A DNA stretch of 11,086 nt from CAWVVV01 sp964629165 (GTDB taxonomy: Bacteria; Verrucomicrobiota; Verrucomicrobiia; Opitutales; Oceanipulchritudinaceae): positions 1-11,086 of the forward strand of contig CAZVQJ010000091.1 of the NCBI GenBank assembly GCA_964629165.1, in the 5' to 3' direction. Positions 1 to 6,648 of the stretch are shown in pieces. Numbering within the stretch: the first letter of the stretch is position 1; every line of letters begins with the position of its first letter. The position numbers and the translations under genes were made by a program. The notes beneath the pieces were generated by a model. It did no database searches. It was not told the DNA's origin and saw only the letters and a program-made list of their open reading frames with translations.

Positions 1-16
1 CTTCCAACGTCAAAGC

Positions 17-50
17 GCAGGGGATGGGCGCGCTAGCGCCCATTCCCTGC
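17..50 (-). terminator. 15-bp hairpin overlapping the stop codon of the left-most gene
   Basis: Positions 17-31 pair with 36-50 over 15 consecutive base pairs, one of them G.U (23/44), around the four-base loop 32-35. The TAG stop codon of the orphan gene (33-35 on the minus strand) lies in the loop. Read on the minus strand, the stem is followed only by a short CTTTG stretch, so the U-tract is weak. It may be an imperfect intrinsic terminator or a 3' end-protecting hairpin. The stem is plain in the sequence; its role is inferred. Confidence 0.5.
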
Positions 51-611
51 CGCTACTTGTTCGGCTTCCGTCTCCTCGGCCTCTGTAGCTGATCCTGCGC
101 ATGGCTCTTGGTTTGAATCACATTCGATCTCACAAGCTTGGTTCTGACCATCTTTGATGAGGTGATAGAGATCCGGGTTTGGTCCAAGCTCGATCGGTTC
201 CTCGTCTTGGTTCAACCCAATCACTTGCCTGCTGAACTCTCCTATTGATCTTATTGTAGGCTTTCTGTTCTCCATGCGTAATATCTCCTCATCGGTGCTC
301 AGCAGAACAATATCCTCCTCCCGAATCTTTACCTCCGATCGACTGCATCGAAAAACGCCGGTGAAAAATGGATCCATTGATGTCCTGCTGCTATACCATC
401 TGTATTTGAAGAGATGCCAATCATCACGGGTGCCAATGTAGATTACGGTATATTCGTGTTCCAGAATTTCTCTCAAACGTTCATGATCAACTTCCTCATT
501 TGGTTTGATCTCGTTTTCGGGAATAGGACTGTCCACGAGATACTGGGACTGTAACGGAAGCGTGATTAAACACGCCAAAATCGTGATGAGCTTCGCGAGC
601 ATGTGATTCAT
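33..611 (-). CDS. exported orphan protein of unknown function
   Basis: This 192-residue protein matches no family I recognise. With the ATG at 611 it begins MNHMLAKLITILACLITLPL, a typical signal peptide ending near residue 23. The cysteine inside the hydrophobic core is followed by more hydrophobic residues, so it is not a convincing lipobox. The mature part is acidic and polar, with aromatic-rich segments (HEYTVIYIG, HLFKYRWYSS) suggesting a small globular beta-rich domain. The C-terminus has three closely spaced cysteines (CEIECDSNQEPC) and then a Glu/Ala-rich tail, so a disulfide outside the cytoplasm is possible. Upstream in-frame starts at 638 and an ATG at 602 are alternatives; none has a clear Shine-Dalgarno. 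Base composition is visibly more AT-rich than the neighbouring genes, which hints at transfer. It is bracketed by the hairpins at 17-50 and 637-744. Confidence 0.6.
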   Translation of the reverse strand: MNHMLAKLITILACLITLPLQSQYLVDSPIPENEIKPNEEVDHERLREILEHEYTVIYIGTRDDWHLFKYRWYSSRTSMDPFFTGVFRCSRSEVKIREEDIVLLSTDEEILRMENRKPTIRSIGEFSRQVIGLNQDEEPIELGPNPDLYHLIKDGQNQACEIECDSNQEPCAGSATEAEETEAEQVAAGNGR

Positions 612-636
612 TTGCCGAACAGTATTATTGTGCCGC

Positions 637-659
637 AAAAACGCGGGAATTGCTTCCCG
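637..659 (-). terminator. intrinsic terminator-like hairpin with U5 tract
   Basis: On the minus strand CGGGAA (659-654) pairs perfectly with TTCCCG (649-644) around a GCAA tetraloop, which is of the stable GNRA class. Two bases later comes a run of five T (641-637). This is the arrangement of a short Rho-independent terminator on the minus strand, about 26 bases upstream of the orphan gene's start at 611. The plus strand has no T-run after the stem. It could end a small transcript or act as an attenuator in the orphan gene's leader. Confidence 0.5.
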
Positions 660-744
660 TGTTATGCATACGGATTTAGCGGGGTTTGTGGGGATAACAA
701 GTGGATGCGGGTGTTATTCCGCGGCATTGGTGCGCATAACCGGG
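656..744 (-). ncRNA. candidate attenuator or small RNA with nested stems
   Basis: On the minus strand CCCGGTTATGC (744-734) pairs with GCATAACACGGG (667-656), giving 11 base pairs with one bulged A (660). Nested inside, 720-712 pairs with 699-691 over nine base pairs including one G.U, with a 12-base loop (700-711). The 3' arm of the outer stem (CGGG, 659-656) is also the 5' arm of the terminator hairpin at 644-659, so the two folds exclude each other as in transcriptional attenuators and riboswitches. I recognise no known riboswitch class. The pairings are read directly; that it is a transcribed RNA is inference. Confidence 0.35.
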
Positions 745-1101
745 TTCGGCGGGGCGGGTTATTCTGGAGGCAGGATGGGGACGCAGCAGGCCGAGGGGAT
801 GAGTTGGGCGGGCAGGCTGCCGCCCGTGGTCAACCGAACGGGTGGAACTGACGCGGGAGCGGTGACGGGAGGGGTATAAGAGCGAGAGACACTGGGGGAA
901 GTGGCTGACGCGACGGAAAGGATAGCAACGTTTGGCGAATAGAAACGCAAGGCTAGAGGTGCAGTATTAGGCATGCTGGGCGGTTATGGCAGAATGCGAA
1001 TGTGGTGGGTTCGGCCACGACCTCCTGATCGATCGATTTGACGAATTCGGGATTTACGACGAGGGAAAAGCGCCTGTTTGGCGGGCTGTCATATTCTGAT
1101 C
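745..1101. other. non-coding interval with no supported gene
   Basis: About 350 bases lie between the candidate leader at 656-744 and the acyltransferase start at 1102. The open frames in it have compositionally biased, unfamiliar translations and are not convincing. The one visible structure is a 6-bp GGGCGG/CCGCCC hairpin around 807-826. I see no tRNA, clear promoter or terminator here. Confidence 0.5.
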
Positions 1102-1752
1102 ATGAAGTATCCCACTTTCATCCTGTTTGTCGTCGATGCCTGGCGGCGCCACCTGAGAAGTTATCAAGATTTCCGGAAGCTGCGCTGGTGCCAGGGGAAG
1201 GGAACGTCGGTTGATAGTCGTTCCCGGGTGGGCGGTAAGGTGTTCATTGGTGACTACACGATCATCAACGGGCCATGCCTCCTGGCCGCGCACAAGGGGG
1301 CGCGGATCGAGATCGGCAAGTGGTGTGCGATCGCCTACAACCTGCGGGTGCGTGCGACCAACCATGTCATTACGCGCGCAAATCTCCAACAGGGCCATTC
1401 GCAGCGCTTCGGGTTTAGCGATGTGCACGGTATCAGTCGGGGCGATATCGTCATTGGAAACGCGAGTTGGCTCGGGGATAACGTGACTCTTCTGCCGGGA
1501 TCGGGAGTGGGCGATGGTGCGATTGTGGGGGCCGGTTCAGTCGTGACAAAGCCGATACCTCCCTTTGCCATCGCGGTCGGCAATCCCGCCCGGGTGATCC
1601 GCTATCGCTTCAGCGAGGAAATGATCGCCTGGCTGCAGGAGCTCCAGTGGTGGGAGTGGGATCTCGATCGCATGGGGCGGAATCGGGAGTTTTTCGAATT
1701 GGATCTGACCCTTGCGACGGTCGCAGAAGCCCAACGGACCATCGTGAGATGA
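1102..1752 (+). CDS. CatB-like hexapeptide-repeat O-acyltransferase
   Basis: The 216-residue protein belongs to the left-handed beta-helix acyltransferases, close to the xenobiotic (CatB/Vat) and surface-polysaccharide O-acetyltransferase group, which use acetyl-CoA. Hexapeptide repeats run from about residue 45 to 165 (VFIGDYTIING, IVIGNASWLGDNVTLLPGSGVGDGAIVGAGSVVTK). The loop with NHVITRAN carries His88, the likely catalytic base. NPARVIRYRFSEEMIAWLQELQWWEWD at about 161-187 is the characteristic CatB-type C-terminal helix. The ATG at 1102 gives MKYPTFILFV; a TTG at 1078 would add eight residues, and neither start has a good ribosome-binding site. Convergent with the glycosyltransferase-like gene only 14 bases away, it more likely modifies a glycan than an antibiotic. 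Confidence 0.8.
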   Translation: MKYPTFILFVVDAWRRHLRSYQDFRKLRWCQGKGTSVDSRSRVGGKVFIGDYTIINGPCLLAAHKGARIEIGKWCAIAYNLRVRATNHVITRANLQQGHSQRFGFSDVHGISRGDIVIGNASWLGDNVTLLPGSGVGDGAIVGAGSVVTKPIPPFAIAVGNPARVIRYRFSEEMIAWLQELQWWEWDLDRMGRNREFFELDLTLATVAEAQRTIVR

Positions 1753-1766
1753 CTTATACGGATTCC

Positions 1767-2342
1767 CTATGGCAGCCAGGAGAGTTGTCGGCGGTAGAAG
1801 GCGAGCGGCAGCCACCACCCTGAGCGCGGTCGGCTGTTTCGAGCGATGCGGACCTCGAGCAATCGCCCCAGGCGCTCATCTGCGGAGCGAAAGCCTTCCG
1901 GGGTAAGAGCCGTGGCATCGATTGTCGTGCGCCGGCGGGCCGGAATCCAGTCCAGTTGACGGGCAGCGGCCGCGTGCCATTCCTCGCGGTCGAAAATGAA
2001 GCCGTCGGCGTATCGCGCGGCCCAGCCAAGGGGAACCCGCCAATCCTCGCAGGAGTCATGCAGCCAGAGGATACGGTGCCGCGTGATGTCTTCTCCGACA
2101 AGAATGTCCAGTCCGGCGAATTGATGATACACCACCGGCCATCCGGCGGGCACAGCCATCAGAGCGGCCCGGTAGCGCCGCCGGAGGGTCGAAACGCGTG
2201 TGCGCCCGGTCGCCCCGATGGGCGGTCCGGAGAAGCTCCAGAGTGCGCTCCACCCCGCGGCTTCGCTATGCGCGACCGCTGCCTCGACCGCCATGATGGG
2301 TTTCGGAGAGTCGATGAGATGAAGCGCACCGGAAAATGACAT
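1767..2342 (-). CDS. short glycosyltransferase-like protein (GT4 N-terminal half only)
   Basis: This 191-residue protein resembles the N-terminal acceptor-binding Rossmann half of GT-B (GT4-type) glycosyltransferases. VVYHQFAGLDIL (70-81) followed by RHRILWLHDSCED (88-100) matches the usual 'where the rival lives / H-D' strand pair, and ARYADGFIFDREEW (109-122) resembles the 'ADGVI..S' strand before the interdomain linker. The C-terminal nucleotide-sugar-binding domain with its EX7E motif is absent: the frame stops at 1767, just 14 bases from the end of the convergent acyltransferase. Full GT4 enzymes are about 350-400 residues. It may be a truncated remnant, a half-enzyme needing a partner, or an unrelated small Rossmann protein. 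The ATG at 2342 is preferred over a TTG at 2378; no strong Shine-Dalgarno is seen. Confidence 0.5.
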   Translation of the reverse strand: MSFSGALHLIDSPKPIMAVEAAVAHSEAAGWSALWSFSGPPIGATGRTRVSTLRRRYRAALMAVPAGWPVVYHQFAGLDILVGEDITRHRILWLHDSCEDWRVPLGWAARYADGFIFDREEWHAAAARQLDWIPARRRTTIDATALTPEGFRSADERLGRLLEVRIARNSRPRSGWWLPLAFYRRQLSWLP

Positions 2343-2681
2343 CGTTCGAGGGAAGCGGTGAGGAAGCTCGGAGGACAACGAGAAAAGTACTCAAGCGGAC
2401 AAGTCAGCCGCCTTGGGAACGACCAACCCCAGTTCGGCTCTCGGCGGAGAATGAATCGCAATCTGGTCGGCCCGCAACGCGCGCGGAACCGCCATCTCTG
2501 CGCCGCAGAGGGGCCTGGGATCCCTTCGTCGCGAGAGCAAGCGCGGAGACTAACCGCGCGGCGCGCCTGGAGATCGTCGCGTGGCCAGGCGTGATCGAGT
2601 CAGGTTTGGGTTTCGGACCGCATCTTCGTAGGGTAAACCGCTTCTGCGGGAGCGGATGGCCCCACCCCGTTCGCCGACCCA
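2343..2681. other. gene-poor interval between the GT-like and beta-helix genes
   Basis: Open frames here have Arg/Gly/Pro-rich translations typical of spurious frames in GC-rich DNA. One minus-strand frame running on to 3150 is only a shadow of the beta-helix gene. The only structure I see is a perfect 6-bp hairpin, CTCTGC (2496-2501) with GCAGAG (2505-2510), on a three-base loop. Since the GT-like gene next to it appears truncated, this stretch may be decayed coding DNA, but nothing can be identified. Confidence 0.4.
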
Positions 2682-3368
2682 TCACGGACGGTCGAGCACG
2701 CGGGTCTCGAGGTGGGCAACGGCGAGTTTTCCGGAGGGGAGGAAGCCGTGGAAGGATGGTCCGACGACGGCAGATCCCCGCCCGAGGACGGTGCCGGGCT
2801 GGAGGACGCAATTGCAACTGGCTTCGGAGCCATCCCCCATGAGGGCGCCCAGTTTGCGCAATCCGGTGGGTCGCCGACCCCCCTCGGAAAGACGGACGGA
2901 AACCTCGTTGCGCGCGAGCTTCAGGTTGGCGCAGACGGCACCGGCGCCGAGGTGTGCACGATTGCCCAGAACGGAATCCCCGACGTAGTTGTAATGCGGC
3001 GTCTCGACCTTTTCGAGGAGGAGGCAGTTCTTGTATTCGCAGGCGTTTCCGAGCACCGATCCCGCGCCCACGATCACGCCGCCACGGATATAGGCTCCTG
3101 GCCGAATCTCGACATCCGCACCGATCCAGGCTGGCCCCACGATGACGCAATAGGGTGGCAATCGGACGCTCGGATCGAGATGGACATCCCCTTCAATGAT
3201 GACGCCGGGTGGGACCGACTGCGCCTGCTGTTGGGTGAAAACGAATCGGTCCAACGCCATCCGAACCCGTTTCACCCATTCCCATGGAGCCAGCTCTGGC
3301 CGGAAGATGTCCGCAAACGGCATCGACTCCGGGAATATGAAAAGTTCATCGGCGCGCATCCTCGCCAT
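2682..3368 (-). CDS. stand-alone GlmU C-terminal-like beta-helix protein
   Basis: The 228-residue protein is a left-handed beta-helix protein like the acetyltransferase half of GlmU; database entries of this kind are often named UDP-N-acetylglucosamine diphosphorylase although the nucleotidyltransferase domain is missing. Hexapeptide repeats start around residue 54 (VIIEGDVHLDPSVRL) and continue through WIGADVEIRPGAYIRGGVIVGAGSVLGNA. PHYNYVGDSVLGNRAHLGAGAVCAN (124-148) lines up with GlmU's '[21 protein letters not shown]', which puts His125 at the place of the catalytic histidine. An N-terminal helical segment (1-50) has no pyrophosphorylase signature. The likely role is acyl or acetyl transfer to a sugar nucleotide, with the substrate unknown. 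The start at 3368 is supported by GGAGG eight bases upstream; an in-frame start at 3404 is less likely. Confidence 0.75.
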   Translation of the reverse strand: MARMRADELFIFPESMPFADIFRPELAPWEWVKRVRMALDRFVFTQQQAQSVPPGVIIEGDVHLDPSVRLPPYCVIVGPAWIGADVEIRPGAYIRGGVIVGAGSVLGNACEYKNCLLLEKVETPHYNYVGDSVLGNRAHLGAGAVCANLKLARNEVSVRLSEGGRRPTGLRKLGALMGDGSEASCNCVLQPGTVLGRGSAVVGPSFHGFLPSGKLAVAHLETRVLDRP

Positions 3369-3376
3369 CCTTGTCG

Positions 3377-3381
3377 CCTCC
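3377..3381 (-). promoter_or_regulatory. Shine-Dalgarno site of the beta-helix gene
   Basis: On the minus strand GGAGG (3381-3377) lies eight bases before the ATG at 3368. It is the clearest ribosome-binding site in the window and decides the start of the GlmU-C-like gene. Confidence 0.7.
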
Positions 3382-3541
3382 AACGATTCGGCGCAACCTG
3401 ACAAATCAGATTTCTATCGGAACGGGCCCCCGGCTTTATTTGCGAGTTTCACACGGTGCGTTTCAGCCGCTCGACGAGAAGCCGCAACCGCCGCTGGCGC
3501 TCCTTCGAGGGGTGTCCCGTCTGCTCAAATCCTGCAGGTGA

Positions 3542-4624
3542 CTACGGCAGAGCGACATCCCAGACACGTGAAAAACGGGAGGTTCCTTCCGCGCCTTCGA
3601 CTGTCAGGACGACCACATATCGTCCTCCTTTTTCGTAGGCATGGATGGGATGTTGTTCCGACGAAGTGTTCCCGTCGCCAAAATCCCAGGTCCAGCCGCT
3701 GATGTCGCCCTGCGATTCATCCTTGAAGGCTACCACTCGGCGTTCGTGGTCGATCACCTGAAAGCTCCAGCCGGCATCCAATCCGGGAAGAAAATCGGGT
3801 TCAAGGGGCATGAGCCGGAAGGCCACCAGTTCATCCGCCTTGCCGTACATCGTATGGCTGCGGGAAAGGTTCCAGAATCCATTGTTCCGTCCACTCGCTT
3901 CATCGTCGTAATCGATGATCGCCCAGGCGAGTCCGATGACCTGGTTTTCCACAAGGTTGGTCTCCACCGAGTAAGCGGGCCCGCGGGGGGAGGCGTGATC
4001 AAAAACGGTAATGAAAAATTCGAGCGTATAGCGGCCATTCTCTCCCGGGCGGAAGTCATAGTTCTGGGCAGCACTCGCATAAGGGAGGTCCTTCAGCCAC
4101 TGCTGCGTGCCCCAGAGCATCGTCCAGTCCTTCCCCTCGTGGGGCGTGAAAATATGATAGTTCTGGGCGTGGGTACCGTGGAGGGTAAAAAAGGCGTCGG
4201 TTTCGCTGAGAACATTGTCGTTCACGCGGAACTGACTGATGAGGGGGCCGCCCGACAGATCCCCGTCAACGACGATTTCAAACGTATCATTTTTCAGGCC
4301 GGGCAGCGCAAAATCCCAGTAATCGTCGTAGGCCTCATAGAGGAAGTAGAGCCGGTTGTAGCCGGGCACCCATCCGACCTTCACGCGTACATCGAGATTC
4401 TCGGGATCCGCCGCATCATGTTTTCCGGAATCCTCCCACAACTCGTCCGTCCCGACCACATAGCTCTCCGGGACGATATCCCAATCACGGGCGTCACCGT
4501 CGATACGCGGAATCTGATCTTCGGGGAACTGAAAAATCGGGAACTCAACCCCCGGGCGCTGCAAGGCCGCGAGCGGCAGGGCGGCCAGAAGCACGCTGGC
4601 GGTCGTCCATCGAAGCGCCCTCAT
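3542..4624 (-). CDS. secreted CBM9-like and PKD-domain protein
   Basis: This 360-residue exported protein has a signal peptide (1-21, MRALRWTTASVLLAALPLAA). Residues about 30-270 look like a CBM9-type or DOMON-like beta-sandwich: IDGDARDWD near the N-terminus, LYFLYEAYDDYWDF, and NDTFEIVVDGDLSGG, typical of the family-9 carbohydrate-binding fold in its 'how much of the surface is defined' form. Residues about 290-355 are a PKD domain with the diagnostic WTWDFGDGNTSSEQHPIHAYEKGGRYVVVLTV. No catalytic domain is visible, so it probably binds glycan or mediates contact outside the cell. The ATG overlaps the stop of the upstream lipoprotein gene as ATGA (4621-4624), and AAGGGGG just before it is a usable ribosome-binding site, so the pair is probably translationally coupled. 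After its TAG the same frame stays open for 30 codons. Confidence 0.75.
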   Translation of the reverse strand: MRALRWTTASVLLAALPLAALQRPGVEFPIFQFPEDQIPRIDGDARDWDIVPESYVVGTDELWEDSGKHDAADPENLDVRVKVGWVPGYNRLYFLYEAYDDYWDFALPGLKNDTFEIVVDGDLSGGPLISQFRVNDNVLSETDAFFTLHGTHAQNYHIFTPHEGKDWTMLWGTQQWLKDLPYASAAQNYDFRPGENGRYTLEFFITVFDHASPRGPAYSVETNLVENQVIGLAWAIIDYDDEASGRNNGFWNLSRSHTMYGKADELVAFRLMPLEPDFLPGLDAGWSFQVIDHERRVVAFKDESQGDISGWTWDFGDGNTSSEQHPIHAYEKGGRYVVVLTVEGAEGTSRFSRVWDVALP

Positions 4625-5364
4625 GGCAGTTCCCCCTTCAGGACAGATTCCACATCGTTCACCTCGAGGACCTTGAAATCGTCAATCACGAGCCGGCTGA
4701 GGACGGTGCGAAACCCGAACCAGCCGCGGGTCAAGGGTTCGTCATCCTCGTAATCAAAAAGCAACTCGCCGTCCCGATAGAACTGCGCCCGCCCCCCAGC
4801 CGCGACAAGGTGGATCTCGTATTCATGATCAGGCTCGATCATGAACGCATCCGCACTGAGATCGTGTTCGGGGAGAAGCGGTCGGGCGCCGTCGCCGGTG
4901 TAGCGGCGGAACCGCGTGGTCCCGTTGTAATTCCCCCCATAGCCAACGTAGTAGGTTTGGAGGACGTCGTAGGTCGCGAAGGCACCGGTGCGCCCGTGCC
5001 CTTCCGCAAACAGATCCTCGCCGTGGGCAGGCTGCGTCGCCATCCAGAAGCAATTGATATCGGAAACGCGCGCCGCCGAAGAAGCCTTCACGCGGTAAGT
5101 GATCACGACCGGCGCTTCGAGCGGTTCCGCGAACCAGACGGTGCCGCCGCCCTCGTCCGCAATGACGAGCGAACCTTCTTCGATCGAAACAGTGCCGCCC
5201 GGCTGCTGTTCCACAATCCATCGGGAAAGATCTCCGTCAAAGGAATCGGCATGGAGGATATTCGGGTCGGTCATCGCTTCGTCCGGGGAACAGCCGCCGA
5301 GAAAAACGGCGAGGACGGCGGCGGCGGCGCCGAAGCCTCGCAGGGGCAGGGGCAAATCAATCAT
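4621..5364 (-). CDS. DUF6250/DUF1961-type lipoprotein (concanavalin-like fold)
   Basis: This 247-residue protein starts with a lipoprotein signal whose lipobox is LGGC with Cys25, so it should be lipid-anchored in the envelope. The rest matches the pattern I associate with DUF6250 (and the related DUF1961) domains: RVSDINCFWMATQP, TYDVLQTYYVGYGGNYNGTTRFRRY, then AQFYRDGELLFDYEDDEPLTRGWFGFRT near the C-terminus. Such domains have a concanavalin A-like jelly-roll and occur in polysaccharide-degradation loci of Bacteroidota, Planctomycetota and Verrucomicrobiota, but no activity is established that I can cite. Aromatic residues in the YYVGYGGNYNGTTRF segment could line a sugar-binding cleft. It overlaps the CBM9-PKD gene by four bases, so the two probably work together on one extracellular glycan. 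The exact DUF number is from memory. Confidence 0.7.
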   Translation of the reverse strand: MIDLPLPLRGFGAAAAVLAVFLGGCSPDEAMTDPNILHADSFDGDLSRWIVEQQPGGTVSIEEGSLVIADEGGGTVWFAEPLEAPVVITYRVKASSAARVSDINCFWMATQPAHGEDLFAEGHGRTGAFATYDVLQTYYVGYGGNYNGTTRFRRYTGDGARPLLPEHDLSADAFMIEPDHEYEIHLVAAGGRAQFYRDGELLFDYEDDEPLTRGWFGFRTVLSRLVIDDFKVLEVNDVESVLKGELP

Positions 5365-5434
5365 ACCCCGAACCCACGCTCCCTTCGCCTTCTTCGCAAG
5401 AACCCAGCGTCTGGACGGTCAGATCGAGGGTCTC

Positions 5435-6028
5435 CTACTTTGATTTCCTCAGGCCGAAACCGAGCATGGCGAGCGGACTGGACGCTGGACGAAAGACCCC
5501 TTCCCGCGCCACCTTGACCTCCTCAATGGAGTAGAACGCACTCGGGTTCCACTTCTGGATGAGCGAAACGAGGTCGCCGATATGCTTCCGCTCGATCACC
5601 GAGAAAAGCAGTTTGACGGGACCATTGCTTCCCCTGCCGTCCACGAGGGTGAGCCCGAAACGCCGTTCCCGCATCTCCTCGATCAGCTCGGGGGTGTGAT
5701 TGGTCGAGATGACGCGGAGGATCACTCTCCCGAGGGACATCCGTTCCTCGAGCGTGATTCCAATAAAACTTCCGATCGAGAATCCCAGACCATACGCCAC
5801 GTAGCAGAGCACATTGTCGACGTGCTGGAGGATCTGGCTCACCGCGAGCAGCCAGATGATCGACTCCACGAAACCGACGATCGGCGCCAGATACTTGAAA
5901 CCTTTCGCAACGAAAACGACGCGAAGGGTCCCAATCGTCTGGTCGGCCACGCGGGCGATCAGAATCATGAGTGGAAGAAAGACCCACGTAAACCACCACG
6001 TGTCCCCCTGAAGCATGTTTGTGTCCAT
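5435..6028 (-). CDS. UPF0316 / DUF2179-domain membrane protein
   Basis: This 197-residue protein has the UPF0316 layout: an N-terminal DUF5698-like module of three membrane helices (about residues 12-28, 46-67 and 73-92) and a soluble C-terminal DUF2179 domain (about 100-180) of the kind found in YitT-family proteins. Landmarks are DQTIGTLRVVFVAKG after the first helix, FVESIIWLLAVSQIL in the second, YGLGFSIGSFIGITLEERMSLG at the third, and RFGLTLVDGRGSNGPVKLLFSVIERK in the soluble part. The family's role is not known; the DUF2179 fold suggests a small-ligand or regulatory domain. ATGs at 6028 and 6016 are both possible and neither has a strong ribosome-binding site. Confidence 0.85.
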   Translation of the reverse strand: MDTNMLQGDTWWFTWVFLPLMILIARVADQTIGTLRVVFVAKGFKYLAPIVGFVESIIWLLAVSQILQHVDNVLCYVAYGLGFSIGSFIGITLEERMSLGRVILRVISTNHTPELIEEMRERRFGLTLVDGRGSNGPVKLLFSVIERKHIGDLVSLIQKWNPSAFYSIEEVKVAREGVFRPASSPLAMLGFGLRKSK

Positions 6029-6091
6029 AGATCAATTTGTGAAAATCCTCAATCTCCGCGCTCGATCGGGATACGCGCTGCCCTTCTCCGA

Positions 6092-6152
6092 CAGATCGGC
6101 CGGAGGCGAACGGGGGTGCTCCATCGATGCAACCGATCTGCGGAAGCTCCGC
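6092..6152. repeat. inverted repeats in the Rnk-UPF0316 gap
   Basis: CAGATCGG (6092-6099) and CCGATCTG (6133-6140) form a perfect 8-bp inverted repeat with a 33-base loop; inside it GGAG (6102-6105) can pair with CTCC (6119-6122). Directly next to it GCGGA (6140-6144) pairs with TCCGC (6148-6152), touching the stop codon of the Rnk-like gene. No T-run follows on either strand. These may reduce read-through between the two genes or stabilise the upstream mRNA's 3' end. Confidence 0.4.
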
Positions 6153-6605
6153 TCAGGCGGACGGGCTCTCTCCAAGAAGTTCCGCCGGGAAATACGGGGG
6201 AATTGCGCTTGGAGTGATCGCGCGGTGCTTCACCTTTTCGATGCGTAGCTTCCGGTTTCCGCCCGGTGTCTCCCACGTCACGACGTCTCCGACCGAGTAG
6301 CCAAGAAGGGCCACCCCGACGGGTGCGAGGACAGAGATCCGGTTCTTGCTCGGATCGGCGTCCTCCGGCATCGTGAGCGTGTATTCCTCGAGCTCGTTGG
6401 AATCGAGATCCCGGATCGCGACGTCGGAATCGAGCGTCACCAGGTCCTCCGAGATGGTCGAAATATCCACTACGTTGGCGCGCGCCAGTTCCGTCTGCAG
6501 ATTCTCCAGCCCGCGGCTCTTGGTGGAGGCACTGCTGAGGCTCTGCATCAGCTTCTTGAGGCGTTCATGATCACGACGAGTTACGTAAATAGGTTTGATA
6601 TTCAT
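6153..6605 (-). CDS. Rnk/GreA C-terminal-like protein
   Basis: The 150-residue protein resembles Rnk, the 'regulator of nucleoside diphosphate kinase' family, whose C-terminal half has the FKBP-like fold of GreA/GreB and binds RNA polymerase. The C-terminal landmarks are VAIRDLDSNELEEYTLTMPE (62-81), EDADPSKNRISVLAPVGVALLGYSVGDVV (81-109) and a final beta-hairpin WETPGGNRKLRIEKV. The N-terminal part (ITRRDHERLKKLM-like, 7-20) is a short helical segment, so there is no long Gre-type coiled coil reaching the active site. It may tune RNA polymerase indirectly by competing with Gre factors. The ATG at 6605 gives a natural N-terminus (MNIKPIYVTRRD); a further upstream start at 6668 would overlap the metallophosphoesterase gene. 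It follows that gene by 43 bases. Confidence 0.8.
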   Translation of the reverse strand: MNIKPIYVTRRDHERLKKLMQSLSSASTKSRGLENLQTELARANVVDISTISEDLVTLDSDVAIRDLDSNELEEYTLTMPEDADPSKNRISVLAPVGVALLGYSVGDVVTWETPGGNRKLRIEKVKHRAITPSAIPPYFPAELLGESPSA

Positions 6606-6648
6606 GGTATAAATGGAGGTTGAGAATAATGTTTGTGCGGCGCGGGGC

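Noticed and set aside
661..740. GTTATGC/GCATAAC boxes as an integron attC site
   Set aside because: The boxes are in the wrong order for attC (GTT... at the 5' side) and do not match the GTTRRRY consensus.
2404..3150. Long minus-strand open frame of 248 codons
   Set aside because: It overlaps the GlmU-C-like gene in another frame, is extremely Arg-rich and shows no family motifs, so it is a shadow of high GC content.
3641..4753. Plus-strand open frame of 370 codons
   Set aside because: It is antisense to the CBM9-PKD gene, whose signal peptide and PKD motif make the minus strand the coding one.
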